This document shows, in pieces, positions 52,800-61,876 of a DNA stretch of 64,000 nt. The notes beneath the pieces were generated by a model. That model did not search any database. It had not been told where the DNA came from and saw only the letters and a program-made list of their open reading frames with translations. Numbering within the stretch: position 1 is the stretch's first letter; each line of letters opens with the position of its first letter. The position numbers were made by a program, and so were the translations under genes. Source of the stretch: Catalinimonas alkaloidigena (lineage in GTDB: Bacteria; Bacteroidota; Bacteroidia; Cytophagales; Cyclobacteriaceae); the NCBI RefSeq assembly GCF_029504655.1, contig NZ_JAQFIL010000001.1, positions 625,001 through 689,000 on the forward strand. Direction: 5' to 3'.

Positions 52800-55262
52800 A
52801 TGCAAGTAACTCTTGAATACATAGCCAAGCTTCAAAAAAGCGCTTATCTTTATTTAGCAGTCACGGGCTGTATTTGCTTTTTTGCCTTAAACCTTGCCTC
52901 CGCGCAAAGTATAGTTCAGGCTGATAATTATTATAGTGCCCAACAATATTATAAAGCCTCTCAACTCTATCAAAAGATCGTCTCAGGAGATAGTAGCCAT
53001 TATCAGGCTGCATATCAGCTTGCCCATTGTTACCGCTACCTATATAAATACCAGCGGGCCGAAAAGTACTACGGCGACGTAGCCCAAAATGCAGGAAGAA
53101 ATTTTCCTCTCGCACCTTACTATTATGCCCAGATGCTGAAATATAATCAGCGTTATGAAGACGCATTATTCTGGTATAATCAGTTTCTTAAGAACTATGC
53201 TGACAAATCTTCCAAATTTGTGATTCAGGCGGAGAAAGAAAAAGAGGGTTGCGTTCAGGCGATATTAAGCCAGCCAGAAGGTAATGATAAAGTTAAACTT
53301 AACAGACTGTCTGAGGACGTCAATACTGTGGATTATCAGGAGTTTGCGCCGGCGCTTTATCAGCACGACTCCATCATAGCCTATAGCTCCACACGAATTG
53401 ACTCACATGATAACATCAGCAACAGATCAGGAGAAGCATTTTCCAATCAGTATTTGGTAAAAAAAGATAGCCAGGCGTGGAAAGATATTTCCAGAGAAAC
53501 GCGTTTCAGCCAGCTCAACACAAAATGGTCTGATGCCAACGGCTCTTTTACGGCTGATGGTATGTATTACTATTTTACCCGTTGTAGCCCGACTACCGAC
53601 GGTTTTTGCCATATCTATGTCACTACTCAGAAAAACGGAAAATGGCAGGAAGCCAGGCTTTTGGGAGAAGACATTAATGCTCCGAACAGCAATACAAAAC
53701 ATCCATCCATTTCTGCAAATGGCGACACCTTATTTTTTGTATCTGATAGGGCAGGTGGCCTGGGAGGCACAGATATCTGGATGAGCAGGCGAGTAGAAGG
53801 CGAGTGGAAAGCAGCAGTAAATCTTGGCAATGATACCAACACAGTGGATGATGAGATTTCTCCTTTTTACAGTACTAAGCATAAACTGCTGATTTTTGCG
53901 TCGGATGGCCGGAGTGGAATAGGAGGGATGGATTTATATATGGCTGAAATCAATCAGGCTACTCCTGAAACGCCAGTTCCCTTAGCATCTCCATTTAACT
54001 CCAGCAAAGATGATTGCTACCTGGTATTGGGTGAAAATGTAGCCTATATGGCTTCTAACAGAGAAGGAAGCTTTGATATTTATAGTGTTCATAAACAGGA
54101 AAAGCAGTCCTTTTTCCGGCTATTACAAGGTATTCATGCTGATCAGCTTGTAAAGCAACAAAAGGAGGGGGAAGTGTTTGAAGATATTATCACTGATTAT
54201 TCAGTTTTAATGTCTCAAAAAGAGGAAAATATAACAGTTATGCATTCCAGTGGGCAGGACTTCCTGAGAAACGGGTCTTCTCGTTTTGTGTTGAGTGCCG
54301 ATGTTAATGATATTTTATTAGAACAGCTCCGCGATAAAAAAGCATTGACAGAAGGAACTACGTATACGCCAACCGCTGAGAACAGTGCAGATACATTGTC
54401 AGAAAATAACCTGTTGGTATCATTTTCAACCTTTCAGATCAGCAGTGATGAGATGGTTGAAATAAGCGGATCAGTATCTTACAGAAATCAGGAAAATACC
54501 CCTGTCGCCAAGCTTAGCTTATACCTGCTTGACGAAGAGGGTAACATTACCAAAATTACCACCACCAACGCTCAGGGAGAGTTTAGGTTTGTTAACCTGG
54601 AAGCTGAAGCTGCTTACGAAATACGATATTCTGAAACTTTGGAAGCACAGCAGCCTAACTATAAGCTGGAAAACTTAAGAGTGTTTGGTTACGGAAATGA
54701 CTTTGTGACGCTTCACTTTGAAAATATCTATTTTGATTTTAACCAATCCTATCTGAGAAATGAAGCCAAAGTAGCTTTAGATCAGTTAGCAGCGTTTCAT
54801 GAGCGTTACCCTGAGTCAGTCATTGAAATTAATGCTTTTACCGACAGTACAGGCAATGATGTATATAATCTGCAACTGAGCCGGGAACGAGGCCAGTCCG
54901 CATTTAATTATCTTTTGGAACAGGGGGTAGACCGTTCGGCTTTGGTGTTCAATGCCAAGGGCGTATCTACTGCTATTGAATCCTCCAACTCATTTATCAG
55001 TCAGCAACTCAATCGTAGGGTAGAATTTTATGTATTGGGAAAAGACCTGAAGTTTGAGCAGGAAGTAGTAACCCGGATGTTGCGGCCTAAAATTACACTT
55101 TACACGCTTGCAAACGAAACAGGGATGAGCCTGGAAGAAATCAAACGCTTAAATGGACTTAATGGAAACGAGTTACAGGCATACAAACCCATAAGAATAT
55201 ATCGTTGGGCTTATGAGCAGGCTCAGGGATTATTCTATCAGATGCAGCTTCGCTCTGAATAG
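52800..55262 (+). CDS. OmpA-family protein with TPR, PD40 and regulatory-like domains (PorE-like)
   Basis: 820 residues, exported. Order: signal peptide; TPR-like repeats at about 40-130 (YYSAQQYYKASQLYQKIVSGDS, YQLAHCYRYLYKYQRAEKYYG); PD40/WD-type propeller repeats about 180-430 (HPSISANGDTLFFVSDRAGGLGGTDIWM split, LLIFASDGRSGIGGMDLYMA); carboxypeptidase-regulatory-like domain about 538-625; OmpA peptidoglycan-binding domain about 640-755 (NIYFDFNQSYLRNEAKVALDQL, INAFTDSTGNDVYNLQLSRER, LNRRVEFYV). A LysM-like tail follows at about 770-815 (LYTLANETGMSLEEIKRLNGL). This matches PorE of the T9SS except for the extra LysM-like tail. It probably anchors the module to peptidoglycan. Confidence 0.9.
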   Translation: MQVTLEYIAKLQKSAYLYLAVTGCICFFALNLASAQSIVQADNYYSAQQYYKASQLYQKIVSGDSSHYQAAYQLAHCYRYLYKYQRAEKYYGDVAQNAGRNFPLAPYYYAQMLKYNQRYEDALFWYNQFLKNYADKSSKFVIQAEKEKEGCVQAILSQPEGNDKVKLNRLSEDVNTVDYQEFAPALYQHDSIIAYSSTRIDSHDNISNRSGEAFSNQYLVKKDSQAWKDISRETRFSQLNTKWSDANGSFTADGMYYYFTRCSPTTDGFCHIYVTTQKNGKWQEARLLGEDINAPNSNTKHPSISANGDTLFFVSDRAGGLGGTDIWMSRRVEGEWKAAVNLGNDTNTVDDEISPFYSTKHKLLIFASDGRSGIGGMDLYMAEINQATPETPVPLASPFNSSKDDCYLVLGENVAYMASNREGSFDIYSVHKQEKQSFFRLLQGIHADQLVKQQKEGEVFEDIITDYSVLMSQKEENITVMHSSGQDFLRNGSSRFVLSADVNDILLEQLRDKKALTEGTTYTPTAENSADTLSENNLLVSFSTFQISSDEMVEISGSVSYRNQENTPVAKLSLYLLDEEGNITKITTTNAQGEFRFVNLEAEAAYEIRYSETLEAQQPNYKLENLRVFGYGNDFVTLHFENIYFDFNQSYLRNEAKVALDQLAAFHERYPESVIEINAFTDSTGNDVYNLQLSRERGQSAFNYLLEQGVDRSALVFNAKGVSTAIESSNSFISQQLNRRVEFYVLGKDLKFEQEVVTRMLRPKITLYTLANETGMSLEEIKRLNGLNGNELQAYKPIRIYRWAYEQAQGLFYQMQLRSE

Positions 55263-55330
55263 CCAACGAATTGATGAAGTATGTGAAAATAATGCTAAAT
55301 TGTGAAATCTAGATGTAATTAGACGTATAT

Positions 55331-57292
55331 ATGAAGTTTAATGTAAGATACTGTTTGGCAACAGTGGTAGTCATTTTTTTTGTGCTTGTGCACCAGGCAT
55401 GGTCACAAAATAATGTAGGTATTGGCACCAGAGAACCCAATAGCAATGCTGCCTTACATGTTGTTGCTCCTAACGGTGATCAAGGCTTACTTATTCCCAC
55501 CCTTACTACGACTCAAAGAGAGTCACCAGATTTACTGTCACGTCTAGGTAGTAGTGAAAATGGCTTATTGGTTTACGATCTTGATCGCAACTCTTTCTTC
55601 TATTGGATGGATGAGCAGTGGCAACCTATCGTGAGTGGCAATATTACTGAGTTTTTAACTGGTGGTGAAGGTATAAGTATTGCTGATAATGGTGTTATTA
55701 CAAATATCGGTGACGCTGATTCTACCAACGACATTACGACTTCTACCTTAGCTGAAGGTGATATTGAAGGCACATTTCCATCGCTCAGCATTGCTCCGCA
55801 AGCTGTAACGACCGAAAAGCTTGGAGATGGGGCTGTGACTTCGTCTAAAGTAGCCAATAATACGCTGCTTCCCCAGGATATGCAGTCGCCGGGTGCGGGC
55901 AAAGTGCTGATCACTACCAGTGGGGGGACAGTCTTTTGGGAGAATCAGTCTATTTTTGGTATTACTTTCTTACCCAGAGGAAGAATGTATATAGGAGATA
56001 GTGAGAATAAACCTTCTCCCGTTGATGTAAGGGGAGAGGGGAACATCCTTATTGGTAATGGAACTTCCGCCAACAGCCTGGCCATCAGCGGAGATTTGAG
56101 CCTGAGCAGTACCGGTGACGCACAAATTCAGGCAGACGCGGTTACTGCTAATGAAATAACCAGCGGGGCCGTAGGTACCGATGAAATTGCCGACGGTCAG
56201 GTAGGAACCGCTGATATGGCAGATTCTGCCATTACGAATTCAAAACTGGCCGAAAATGCTGTAACTTCTTCAAAAATTCTGGATGGAGAAATCATCGGCA
56301 GTAAAATCGCTGCCAATGCTGTGAATTCTAATACCATAGCAGATGGTAGTATTATCAATGCTGATATTAGTGCGACGGCTGCCATAGATGGAGCCAAGAT
56401 AGTGCCCAACTTTACCGAAAAAGCATCGTCTACTTCCTCAACTTTACCTACGGATGGAGCAGGAACACTGACTACTAAAGATTATGTAGATGCGGTCAAT
56501 ACAGAAGACCTTAGTGGAGGCAATGGAATCTCTTCATTTACCTACGATGGAACTTCAGTAGCTACGGTAGGAGTAAATGCAGGAGCAGGCTTGGGCTTTG
56601 ATGCAGGTGGGGCTTTACAGGTCAACAGTATGGGAATTACTGAAAGTATGCTGGCTAATGATGCGGTTACGTCTGCCAAAATAGCCAATGAAAGTATTAT
56701 CAATGATGATATTAGTACTTCAGCTAATATTGCTGGCGTTAAAATCAGCCCTAACTTTGGGAGTCAGAACATAAGTGCTGATGGAAATATAAATATTACC
56801 GGCAAAGCTACCTCCGCCGAGACCTTGGCTGGCGACCCGAATAATACGCTTGCTACCAAAGGATATGTAGACAATGCAGTTAGCAGTGACCGTCGTTTGA
56901 AAAAAGATATTCAGGCTGTTGACAGCTCATTAGAGCAAATACTTCTTCTTAAGCCTTCACAATACAAATGGAAGAACCCACAAAAAGAAGGCATCAGCTA
57001 TGGGTTGATTGCGCAGGAACTGGCCGAGACATATCCCGAACTGGTAAGAGAACGCAATGACGGATATTTGGGTATTGATTATTATGAGCTTATCCCTCTT
57101 CTGATAAAAGCAATACAAGAACAGCAATTACAAATGCAGCAACTTCAAACCGCTAAATCTGAGGCCACAATCGATACGGATGTAAAAGTTGAGCTACAAG
57201 ATTTGAGAAACGAAAACCAACGGCTAAAGCAGGAAATTGAGGACATCAAGAAGGCACTGGGACTAAAAGCAGCAGCTACTGCTGACGAATAG
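55331..57292 (+). CDS. Repetitive fibre protein with C-terminal S74 (intramolecular chaperone) domain
   Basis: 653 residues with a signal peptide (VVIFFVLVHQAWSQ). A lead domain (about 25-110: GIGTREPNSNAALHVVAPNG) is followed by many short repeats of the form AVTSSKI-A-N and SIINDDIS-ISAAIDGAKI ... VKISPNF (about 150-510), with DGAGTLTTKDYVDAV spacers, as in trimeric fibre shafts. At about 515-605 is a Peptidase S74 domain (SSDRRLKKDIQAVDSSLEQI, YGLIAQELAETYPELV, GIDYYELIPLLIKAI) with the Ser-Asp dyad used for self-cleavage in phage homologues. A coiled coil ends the protein (LRNENQRLKQEIEDIKKAL). No phage genes lie nearby, so it is a cellular fibre. Probably in the preceding operon (68-base gap). 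Confidence 0.88.
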   Translation: MKFNVRYCLATVVVIFFVLVHQAWSQNNVGIGTREPNSNAALHVVAPNGDQGLLIPTLTTTQRESPDLLSRLGSSENGLLVYDLDRNSFFYWMDEQWQPIVSGNITEFLTGGEGISIADNGVITNIGDADSTNDITTSTLAEGDIEGTFPSLSIAPQAVTTEKLGDGAVTSSKVANNTLLPQDMQSPGAGKVLITTSGGTVFWENQSIFGITFLPRGRMYIGDSENKPSPVDVRGEGNILIGNGTSANSLAISGDLSLSSTGDAQIQADAVTANEITSGAVGTDEIADGQVGTADMADSAITNSKLAENAVTSSKILDGEIIGSKIAANAVNSNTIADGSIINADISATAAIDGAKIVPNFTEKASSTSSTLPTDGAGTLTTKDYVDAVNTEDLSGGNGISSFTYDGTSVATVGVNAGAGLGFDAGGALQVNSMGITESMLANDAVTSAKIANESIINDDISTSANIAGVKISPNFGSQNISADGNINITGKATSAETLAGDPNNTLATKGYVDNAVSSDRRLKKDIQAVDSSLEQILLLKPSQYKWKNPQKEGISYGLIAQELAETYPELVRERNDGYLGIDYYELIPLLIKAIQEQQLQMQQLQTAKSEATIDTDVKVELQDLRNENQRLKQEIEDIKKALGLKAAATADE

Positions 57293-57293
57293 G

Positions 57294-57911
57294 CTACCAT
57301 GCGTAACTTACCCCTGCACTGATAAAATAGGGAGAGCCTATGGACAATTCACCTCCCACATGTAAAGCTTCATTAATAGGTATGTCTCCTCCCACTAATA
57401 TAAGTTGAGGTGCGAAAGCAGCCCCCAGTGCAATATTTATATACTGGTCTATATCAAAGTTAGGGTCTCCGGTATTCGTATCTGCTCTCCAGTTGGAAAC
57501 TCCCAATCTTAATCCTGAATATAAGCGAAAGGTGCTATTAGGATTGTACCAGAATAATGCTCTCGCAGAAAAATTAAGCCTCGTTAATTCCGCATTGATA
57601 TTTTCAGTAATCGTTTCTCCACCTGACTCATACTCATAGCCATCATAAAAAGCACTGATTTGCTGATAGGCTATGCCTACGCCCAGACTCAGCCTTTCAT
57701 AAAAAAAATAATTGTACTCTATATGCAATGCAGGACTGGCGCTGAAACGAATATCATCTACCACATTAAAAGTATTGGCGATATTGGCTGACAAACCGAT
57801 CCAGCTAAAGCCTCCCTGTAATTGCACAAGATGTTTTTGTTGATTCTGCGCCTTAGCGCTTCCTACTAACAAGACAAAAAAAATGGTTATAACGATATGA
57901 ATATTTCTCAT
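57294..57911 (-). CDS. Outer-membrane beta-barrel protein
   Basis: 205 residues. Signal peptide MRNIHIVITIFFVLLVGSAKAQ, then strand-rich sequence (LVQLQGGFSWIGLSANIANTF, ALHIEYNYFFYERLSLGVGI, LNFSARALFWYNPNSTFRLYSGL split, YINIALGAAFAPQLILVG, HVGGELSIGSPYFISAGVSYAW) that ends in an aromatic residue. It belongs to the small OmpW/OmpX-like barrel type; role unknown. Its stop lies one base from the stop of the fibre gene (convergent), leaving no room for a terminator, so their transcripts must overlap. Confidence 0.8.
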   Translation of the reverse strand: MRNIHIVITIFFVLLVGSAKAQNQQKHLVQLQGGFSWIGLSANIANTFNVVDDIRFSASPALHIEYNYFFYERLSLGVGIAYQQISAFYDGYEYESGGETITENINAELTRLNFSARALFWYNPNSTFRLYSGLRLGVSNWRADTNTGDPNFDIDQYINIALGAAFAPQLILVGGDIPINEALHVGGELSIGSPYFISAGVSYAW

Positions 57912-57949
57912 ACAGCTATAACCATCTAAATACAGGAAAGATTATATCC

Positions 57950-59242
57950 TTAGGTCAATTCTTCAGAAACATTTTGAACTTCCTTCCAGACTCTGAACAC
58001 ATTCTTGTAACATATTTTGGCTATATCCTCTTCGGTATACCCTCTCAAGAGCAGTTCGGCAATCAGGTTTGGGTATTCAGAAGCGTCTTTCAGTCCTGTA
58101 GGAAGTGTATCGCCTACACCGTCAAAGTCTGAACCAAAGCCTACATGATCCACACCTACCAGACTTACTACATGGTCAATGTGGTCCGCCACTTTCTTGA
58201 CAGTAGAATAAGCCGGGTTTTCTTTCATATAGCCTTCTATATAAGCTTGTGCAGCTGAGTCTTCATAGGTCAAATTATTTTCTTCTAACCAGCTACGGAG
58301 ATGTCCTCTTACCTCTTCTGACTTTTCCCTTGATTTGTCATCGACAAAAGTAGAGCCGAAATTGATCTGAATAACGCCACCGTTTTCGCCCAACACTTTG
58401 ATCATATCATCATCCATATTTCGCTCAAAGCCAGGCACAAATTCCCGGCAGGATGAATGAGAAGCAATCACCGGGGCTTTGGTAATTTTCATCACATCAT
58501 AAAAAGTGCTGTCTGAAATGTGAGAGACATCTACCATGATGCCTACCTTATTCATTTCCTGTACTACTTCTTCTCCAAAAGGGCTTAAGCCGTTCCAGAC
58601 TCTTACTGAGTCGTAAGAAGAATCACAAATCTGGTTGACTTTGCTATGGGTTAATGTGATGTAGCGAATGCCACGATCGTAGAAGTACTTTACATTGGCT
58701 AAGTCGTCTCCAATAGGTGCGCCATTTTCCATACCCATGGGTAGAGCAATCAAGCCTTTCTCAAAATGTGCCTCTACCTCCTGAGGGCTGGTGGCAATGG
58801 CAAATTTGTCAGGATATTTCTCACTTATGCCTTCTACCAGAGTGATGAGTGAGTCCGCCACTTCCTTGGCTCGGTTCTTTTCACCTTCCAGCAAATTACC
58901 ATATTCATGATCAAAGGCAGCCTGATAAGAAGCGGGAATGTAGATAGACATGAAAGGTGCATCAAGTCCACCTTCTTTGGCTTTTACATAATCAAAATCC
59001 CCATCAGTTTCTACAGATGGATCAACGAATTCGCGTTCTAATCGGAAATTAGCGATTCTCATACGGTAAGGAAGGTCTATGTGCCCATCCACAATGATGA
59101 ACTCTTTGGCAAGTGCCATAGCCTTTTCGTCTACATTTTCTTCAGTAACTTCAGTGTCACTTTCCTGCGCTTCCGTGTTGCAAGCAGATAGCAGCGCCAG
59201 TGATAAGGCGGAAAATATGAAGGATAGGTAATAATTTTTCAT
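57950..59242 (-). CDS. Membrane dipeptidase (peptidase M19), lipoprotein
   Basis: 430 residues. Lipoprotein signal with lipobox LLSAC (Cys about 21). The M19 renal-dipeptidase fold has VDGHIDLPYRM (first zinc ligands), a bridging Glu in the EDIA/FEKGLIALPMGMENGAP region, TLTHSKVNQICDSSYDSVRVWNG (split), VDVSHISDSTFYDVM, APVIASHSSCREF, and GVDHVGFGSDFDGVGD. The family cleaves dipeptides, often containing D-residues. Being anchored as a lipoprotein it acts in the periplasm or at the surface. Upstream 91-base gap to the gamma carbonic anhydrase gene on the same strand. Confidence 0.94.
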   Translation of the reverse strand: MKNYYLSFIFSALSLALLSACNTEAQESDTEVTEENVDEKAMALAKEFIIVDGHIDLPYRMRIANFRLEREFVDPSVETDGDFDYVKAKEGGLDAPFMSIYIPASYQAAFDHEYGNLLEGEKNRAKEVADSLITLVEGISEKYPDKFAIATSPQEVEAHFEKGLIALPMGMENGAPIGDDLANVKYFYDRGIRYITLTHSKVNQICDSSYDSVRVWNGLSPFGEEVVQEMNKVGIMVDVSHISDSTFYDVMKITKAPVIASHSSCREFVPGFERNMDDDMIKVLGENGGVIQINFGSTFVDDKSREKSEEVRGHLRSWLEENNLTYEDSAAQAYIEGYMKENPAYSTVKKVADHIDHVVSLVGVDHVGFGSDFDGVGDTLPTGLKDASEYPNLIAELLLRGYTEEDIAKICYKNVFRVWKEVQNVSEELT

Positions 59243-59333
59243 GTGTAGCTATTTGTCAATAATATATACCCAATTTTATTGAAAAACTTAAATATATAAA
59301 GGTGTATGGTGGTAAAATTAAAATAATATTTCA

Positions 59334-59843
59334 TTATTTATACCATTGGGAATATTTAATATAATTTTTCGCAATTCTTTCCATCATGGCTTTATTTTCT
59401 GAACCTATAGTTTTTATCTTCTTTGCGGGTACTCCTGCGTAGATGCTATTAGCTTCTACAACAGTATTTTCTAACACCACAGCGCCTGCGGCGATCATCG
59501 CCCCGCTTTGTACTACAGCATGGTCCATGACAATAGCCCCCATACCTACCATTGTCTGGTCTTCCAGGGTGCAACCGTGTACAATGGCTCGGTGTCCGAT
59601 AGTTACATGATTGCCTATGTACGTAGCGGCTTTTTCATAGGTGCAATGAATGATGGCCCCATCCTGGATATTGGAATGATGGCCGACACTGATCTCATTC
59701 ACATCAGCCCTGACTACTGCATTAAACCATACACTGCAATAATCTCCCATGCTGAGCTGTCCTACCAGGGTAGCGTTTTCCGCGATAAAGCAGTCTTCTC
59801 CCCACTTTGGGGTAAACCCTCTAACTGATATTATTTTTGCCAT
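59334..59843 (-). CDS. Gamma-class carbonic anhydrase-like protein
   Basis: 169 residues forming a left-handed beta-helix of hexapeptide repeats (ATLVGQLSMGDYCSVWFNAV, EISVGHHSNIQDGAIIHCT, YIGNHVTIGHRAIVHGCTL, MVGMGAIVMDHAVVQSGAMI). Metal-binding His residues are in AIIHCT and in HVTIGHRAIVHG. Similar proteins are called YrdA/PaaY or gamma carbonic anhydrases; many lack measured carbonic anhydrase activity. The frame extends to 59870, but the extra residues (MGGFFYFYS) are encoded by a terminator hairpin of the upstream gene. The ATG at 59843 with MAKIISVRGFTPKWGEDCF is the family N-terminus. Confidence 0.92.
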   Translation of the reverse strand: MAKIISVRGFTPKWGEDCFIAENATLVGQLSMGDYCSVWFNAVVRADVNEISVGHHSNIQDGAIIHCTYEKAATYIGNHVTIGHRAIVHGCTLEDQTMVGMGAIVMDHAVVQSGAMIAAGAVVLENTVVEANSIYAGVPAKKIKTIGSENKAMMERIAKNYIKYSQWYK

Positions 59844-59845
59844 AC

Positions 59846-59881
59846 TGTAAAAATAAAAAAAACCGCCCAATTTGGGCGGCC
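59846..59881 (-). terminator. Terminator of the LVIVD/DUF4114 gene, directly upstream of the carbonic anhydrase start
   Basis: On the minus strand CCGCCC, loop AAATT, GGGCGG (59881-59865 region), then TTTTTTTTATTTTTA. The T-run ends about two bases from the ATG at 59843, so the downstream gene is either read by readthrough or has a very short leader. Confidence 0.85.
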
Positions 59882-59908
59882 TTAGTTTAGGTAGTTAATA
59901 TTTTATGC

Positions 59909-61828
59909 TTAATGTATAGCTGTTAGTTTTGAGAGATCCACACTATTACTGTTGGTAGGCTCAAGGAAGAAAATCACATCATCGTAGTCCTTATCTCCCC
60001 CGGGCAAGCGAATATCTTCAAATGTAAGAATACCTAGCTGGTGATCTTCTGCTCTGAGCAGCAAACTTGCCTGACGATACTTTTCAGGCCGATCCGTATT
60101 TAAGTGCTTGCTGGTAAAATGTGTATATACCCCGGAAGTAACTTCAGAACCCTTCCATCCCGAAGTGATCAGGAAGAAACCTATAGCCGTACCTGCCTTT
60201 AAATCAGTTATACAAACTTTATCCCCTTTTCTTAAGCCCCCTCCTTTTCCCTCAGCAGAGGCATTAGCAAACAAGATCGTCATATTTTTGATCTCATCCT
60301 GTGTTGTAGGAGGATTGGAAGGATCATAAATATAGTAACCCAGTGTGTTTTTGAATAAAGTAGCTTCGCTATAAAATGTAATTTTAAGATCAGTATCTTC
60401 TTCAATGTAAAGGTCAGTAACTACATCATCAGCAAAATAACTGGGCTTTCTCTCAATAAGATTTTCTGTCTCAATAAAGTTATTGACAATCAGGTTTTCC
60501 AGTTCAGTGTCTATTTGAGTGGCCTTTTCACATAAATTTTTGGGGGTACCATCATCTTCCCACTCATCACCAGGGATATAGTCACCCTCTCCGGGATTGT
60601 AGTTTACGATTTCAATAATTTTTAGGCCGCCGGCACCGGTAGCTACGAACATGGCTTGCCCCTGGCTTTCCACATAATTTGCCGAAGCCTGAAACCCTAC
60701 ACTCCCAATCAGGCTTGTACTAGCCGAATGGTGTTCTGACAGGTACATTCCGGCAGCGCCATTGGCACAGAAAATTTTCTCCTCATTGACCGAAACACCA
60801 TTGGTTACAATCATTTCATCCTCAATGCCTTCAATGCTAGGTAAGCCCATTTCCGACAGTATTTCACCAGTATGGAAATCAATGATTTTCAATCCTCCTT
60901 TACCTACGGGCAGGAAAATTTTATCATTCGTAATGTTCAAAATAGATTTGGCTTCAGGTATATCAGCCCCCCCCACATTATATCCATTGACATAGCTGTG
61001 ATCTGCTCTACGATAGATTTTGACCCTTGCCGGTGTGCCCTGCATTACCGCGTAGTATTCATCATTGAAAGCGATAGAGCGGGCATCGTCCATGCCTGTA
61101 GCTGTAACTACTTCCAGTGTTTCTTTGTCAAGCACAGTAATACCACCATGTGAGCCTGAAGTAACATAAATGTGGTTATCTCGCACTTTTACATCGGTAG
61201 CTACAAAACTGGAAATATCTACCACCTGGCTTTCACTTTCCTCAGAAGATGGATAGTCTATAATTTCCAGCACCGCATTGGAGTTGAGGTTAAACTCTTC
61301 CGTATTTTCTGTAGCCCCGGCCAGGTAGATTTTCCCATCTGCATAAAATACAGAACTATAATCAGTATCATCCACCAGCATCTGGAAGATAAGAGAAGGA
61401 GCCTGAATATTACTGATATCAAAAACCTCTACACCCCCTTTGTACATAGGCCCTTCGGTATTGTAAGATACAAATGCTTTATCGCCATCAATGAATACGT
61501 GGGACGCTTTTAATATATTTCCGCCTGCCTCGGGAGCTTCTACCTCAGCACGCATGACTAGCACATAGTCTGAGCTTCCTGAAGTAATATTTTTTAATCG
61601 TGCATTATTGTGTGTGATATTCAAAGGAGCATCGTATAAGGAAAGCATCTCTTCGTACTCCGGAATGCGCACACGACTATTTAAATCAACTTCATTATTG
61701 TTGATATTGAATCTCTGATTGAGCTTTTCCTTTTCTATAGTATCCTCATTACATGCGTTAAATATCAATAGAGAGAATAGCATCAAGGGTGAGAGTATTT
61801 TATGCTTAATGTGCTTTGTCTTTTTCAT
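59909..61828 (-). CDS. LVIVD-repeat lipoprotein with C-terminal DUF4114 domain
   Basis: 639 residues. Lipoprotein signal (LLIFNAC, Cys about 26). The middle (about 95-420) is made of beta-propeller-like LVIVD units: GGVEVFDISNIQAPSLIFQML, NAVLEIIDYPSSE, GGITVLDKETLEVVTATGM, GGLKIIDFHTGEIL and GGLKIIEIVNY. The C-terminal DUF4114 domain (about 490-635) has FFLITSGWKG and FEDIRLPGGDKDYDDVIFFLEP, an acidic loop suited to calcium binding. Probably a surface lipoprotein for adhesion or cell contact; function unknown. TACATTTG (61876-61869, minus strand) is a good -7 box about 40 bases upstream, and a strong terminator follows. Confidence 0.88.
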   Translation of the reverse strand: MKKTKHIKHKILSPLMLFSLLIFNACNEDTIEKEKLNQRFNINNNEVDLNSRVRIPEYEEMLSLYDAPLNITHNNARLKNITSGSSDYVLVMRAEVEAPEAGGNILKASHVFIDGDKAFVSYNTEGPMYKGGVEVFDISNIQAPSLIFQMLVDDTDYSSVFYADGKIYLAGATENTEEFNLNSNAVLEIIDYPSSEESESQVVDISSFVATDVKVRDNHIYVTSGSHGGITVLDKETLEVVTATGMDDARSIAFNDEYYAVMQGTPARVKIYRRADHSYVNGYNVGGADIPEAKSILNITNDKIFLPVGKGGLKIIDFHTGEILSEMGLPSIEGIEDEMIVTNGVSVNEEKIFCANGAAGMYLSEHHSASTSLIGSVGFQASANYVESQGQAMFVATGAGGLKIIEIVNYNPGEGDYIPGDEWEDDGTPKNLCEKATQIDTELENLIVNNFIETENLIERKPSYFADDVVTDLYIEEDTDLKITFYSEATLFKNTLGYYIYDPSNPPTTQDEIKNMTILFANASAEGKGGGLRKGDKVCITDLKAGTAIGFFLITSGWKGSEVTSGVYTHFTSKHLNTDRPEKYRQASLLLRAEDHQLGILTFEDIRLPGGDKDYDDVIFFLEPTNSNSVDLSKLTAIH

Positions 61829-61868
61829 ATGATTGAATATTTACAATCCCACAATCAACTGTGTAGCA

Positions 61869-61876
61869 CAAATGTA
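61869..61876 (-). promoter_or_regulatory. -7 box of the LVIVD/DUF4114 gene
   Basis: TACATTTG on the minus strand fits TAnnTTTG; RNA would start near 61862. No TTG at the ideal distance was seen in the AT-rich DNA beyond. Confidence 0.5.

Noticed and set aside
55331..57292. S74/tail-fibre protein taken as evidence of a prophage
   Set aside because: It has a Sec signal peptide, sits behind T9SS genes, and no phage structural, integrase or lysis gene is present.
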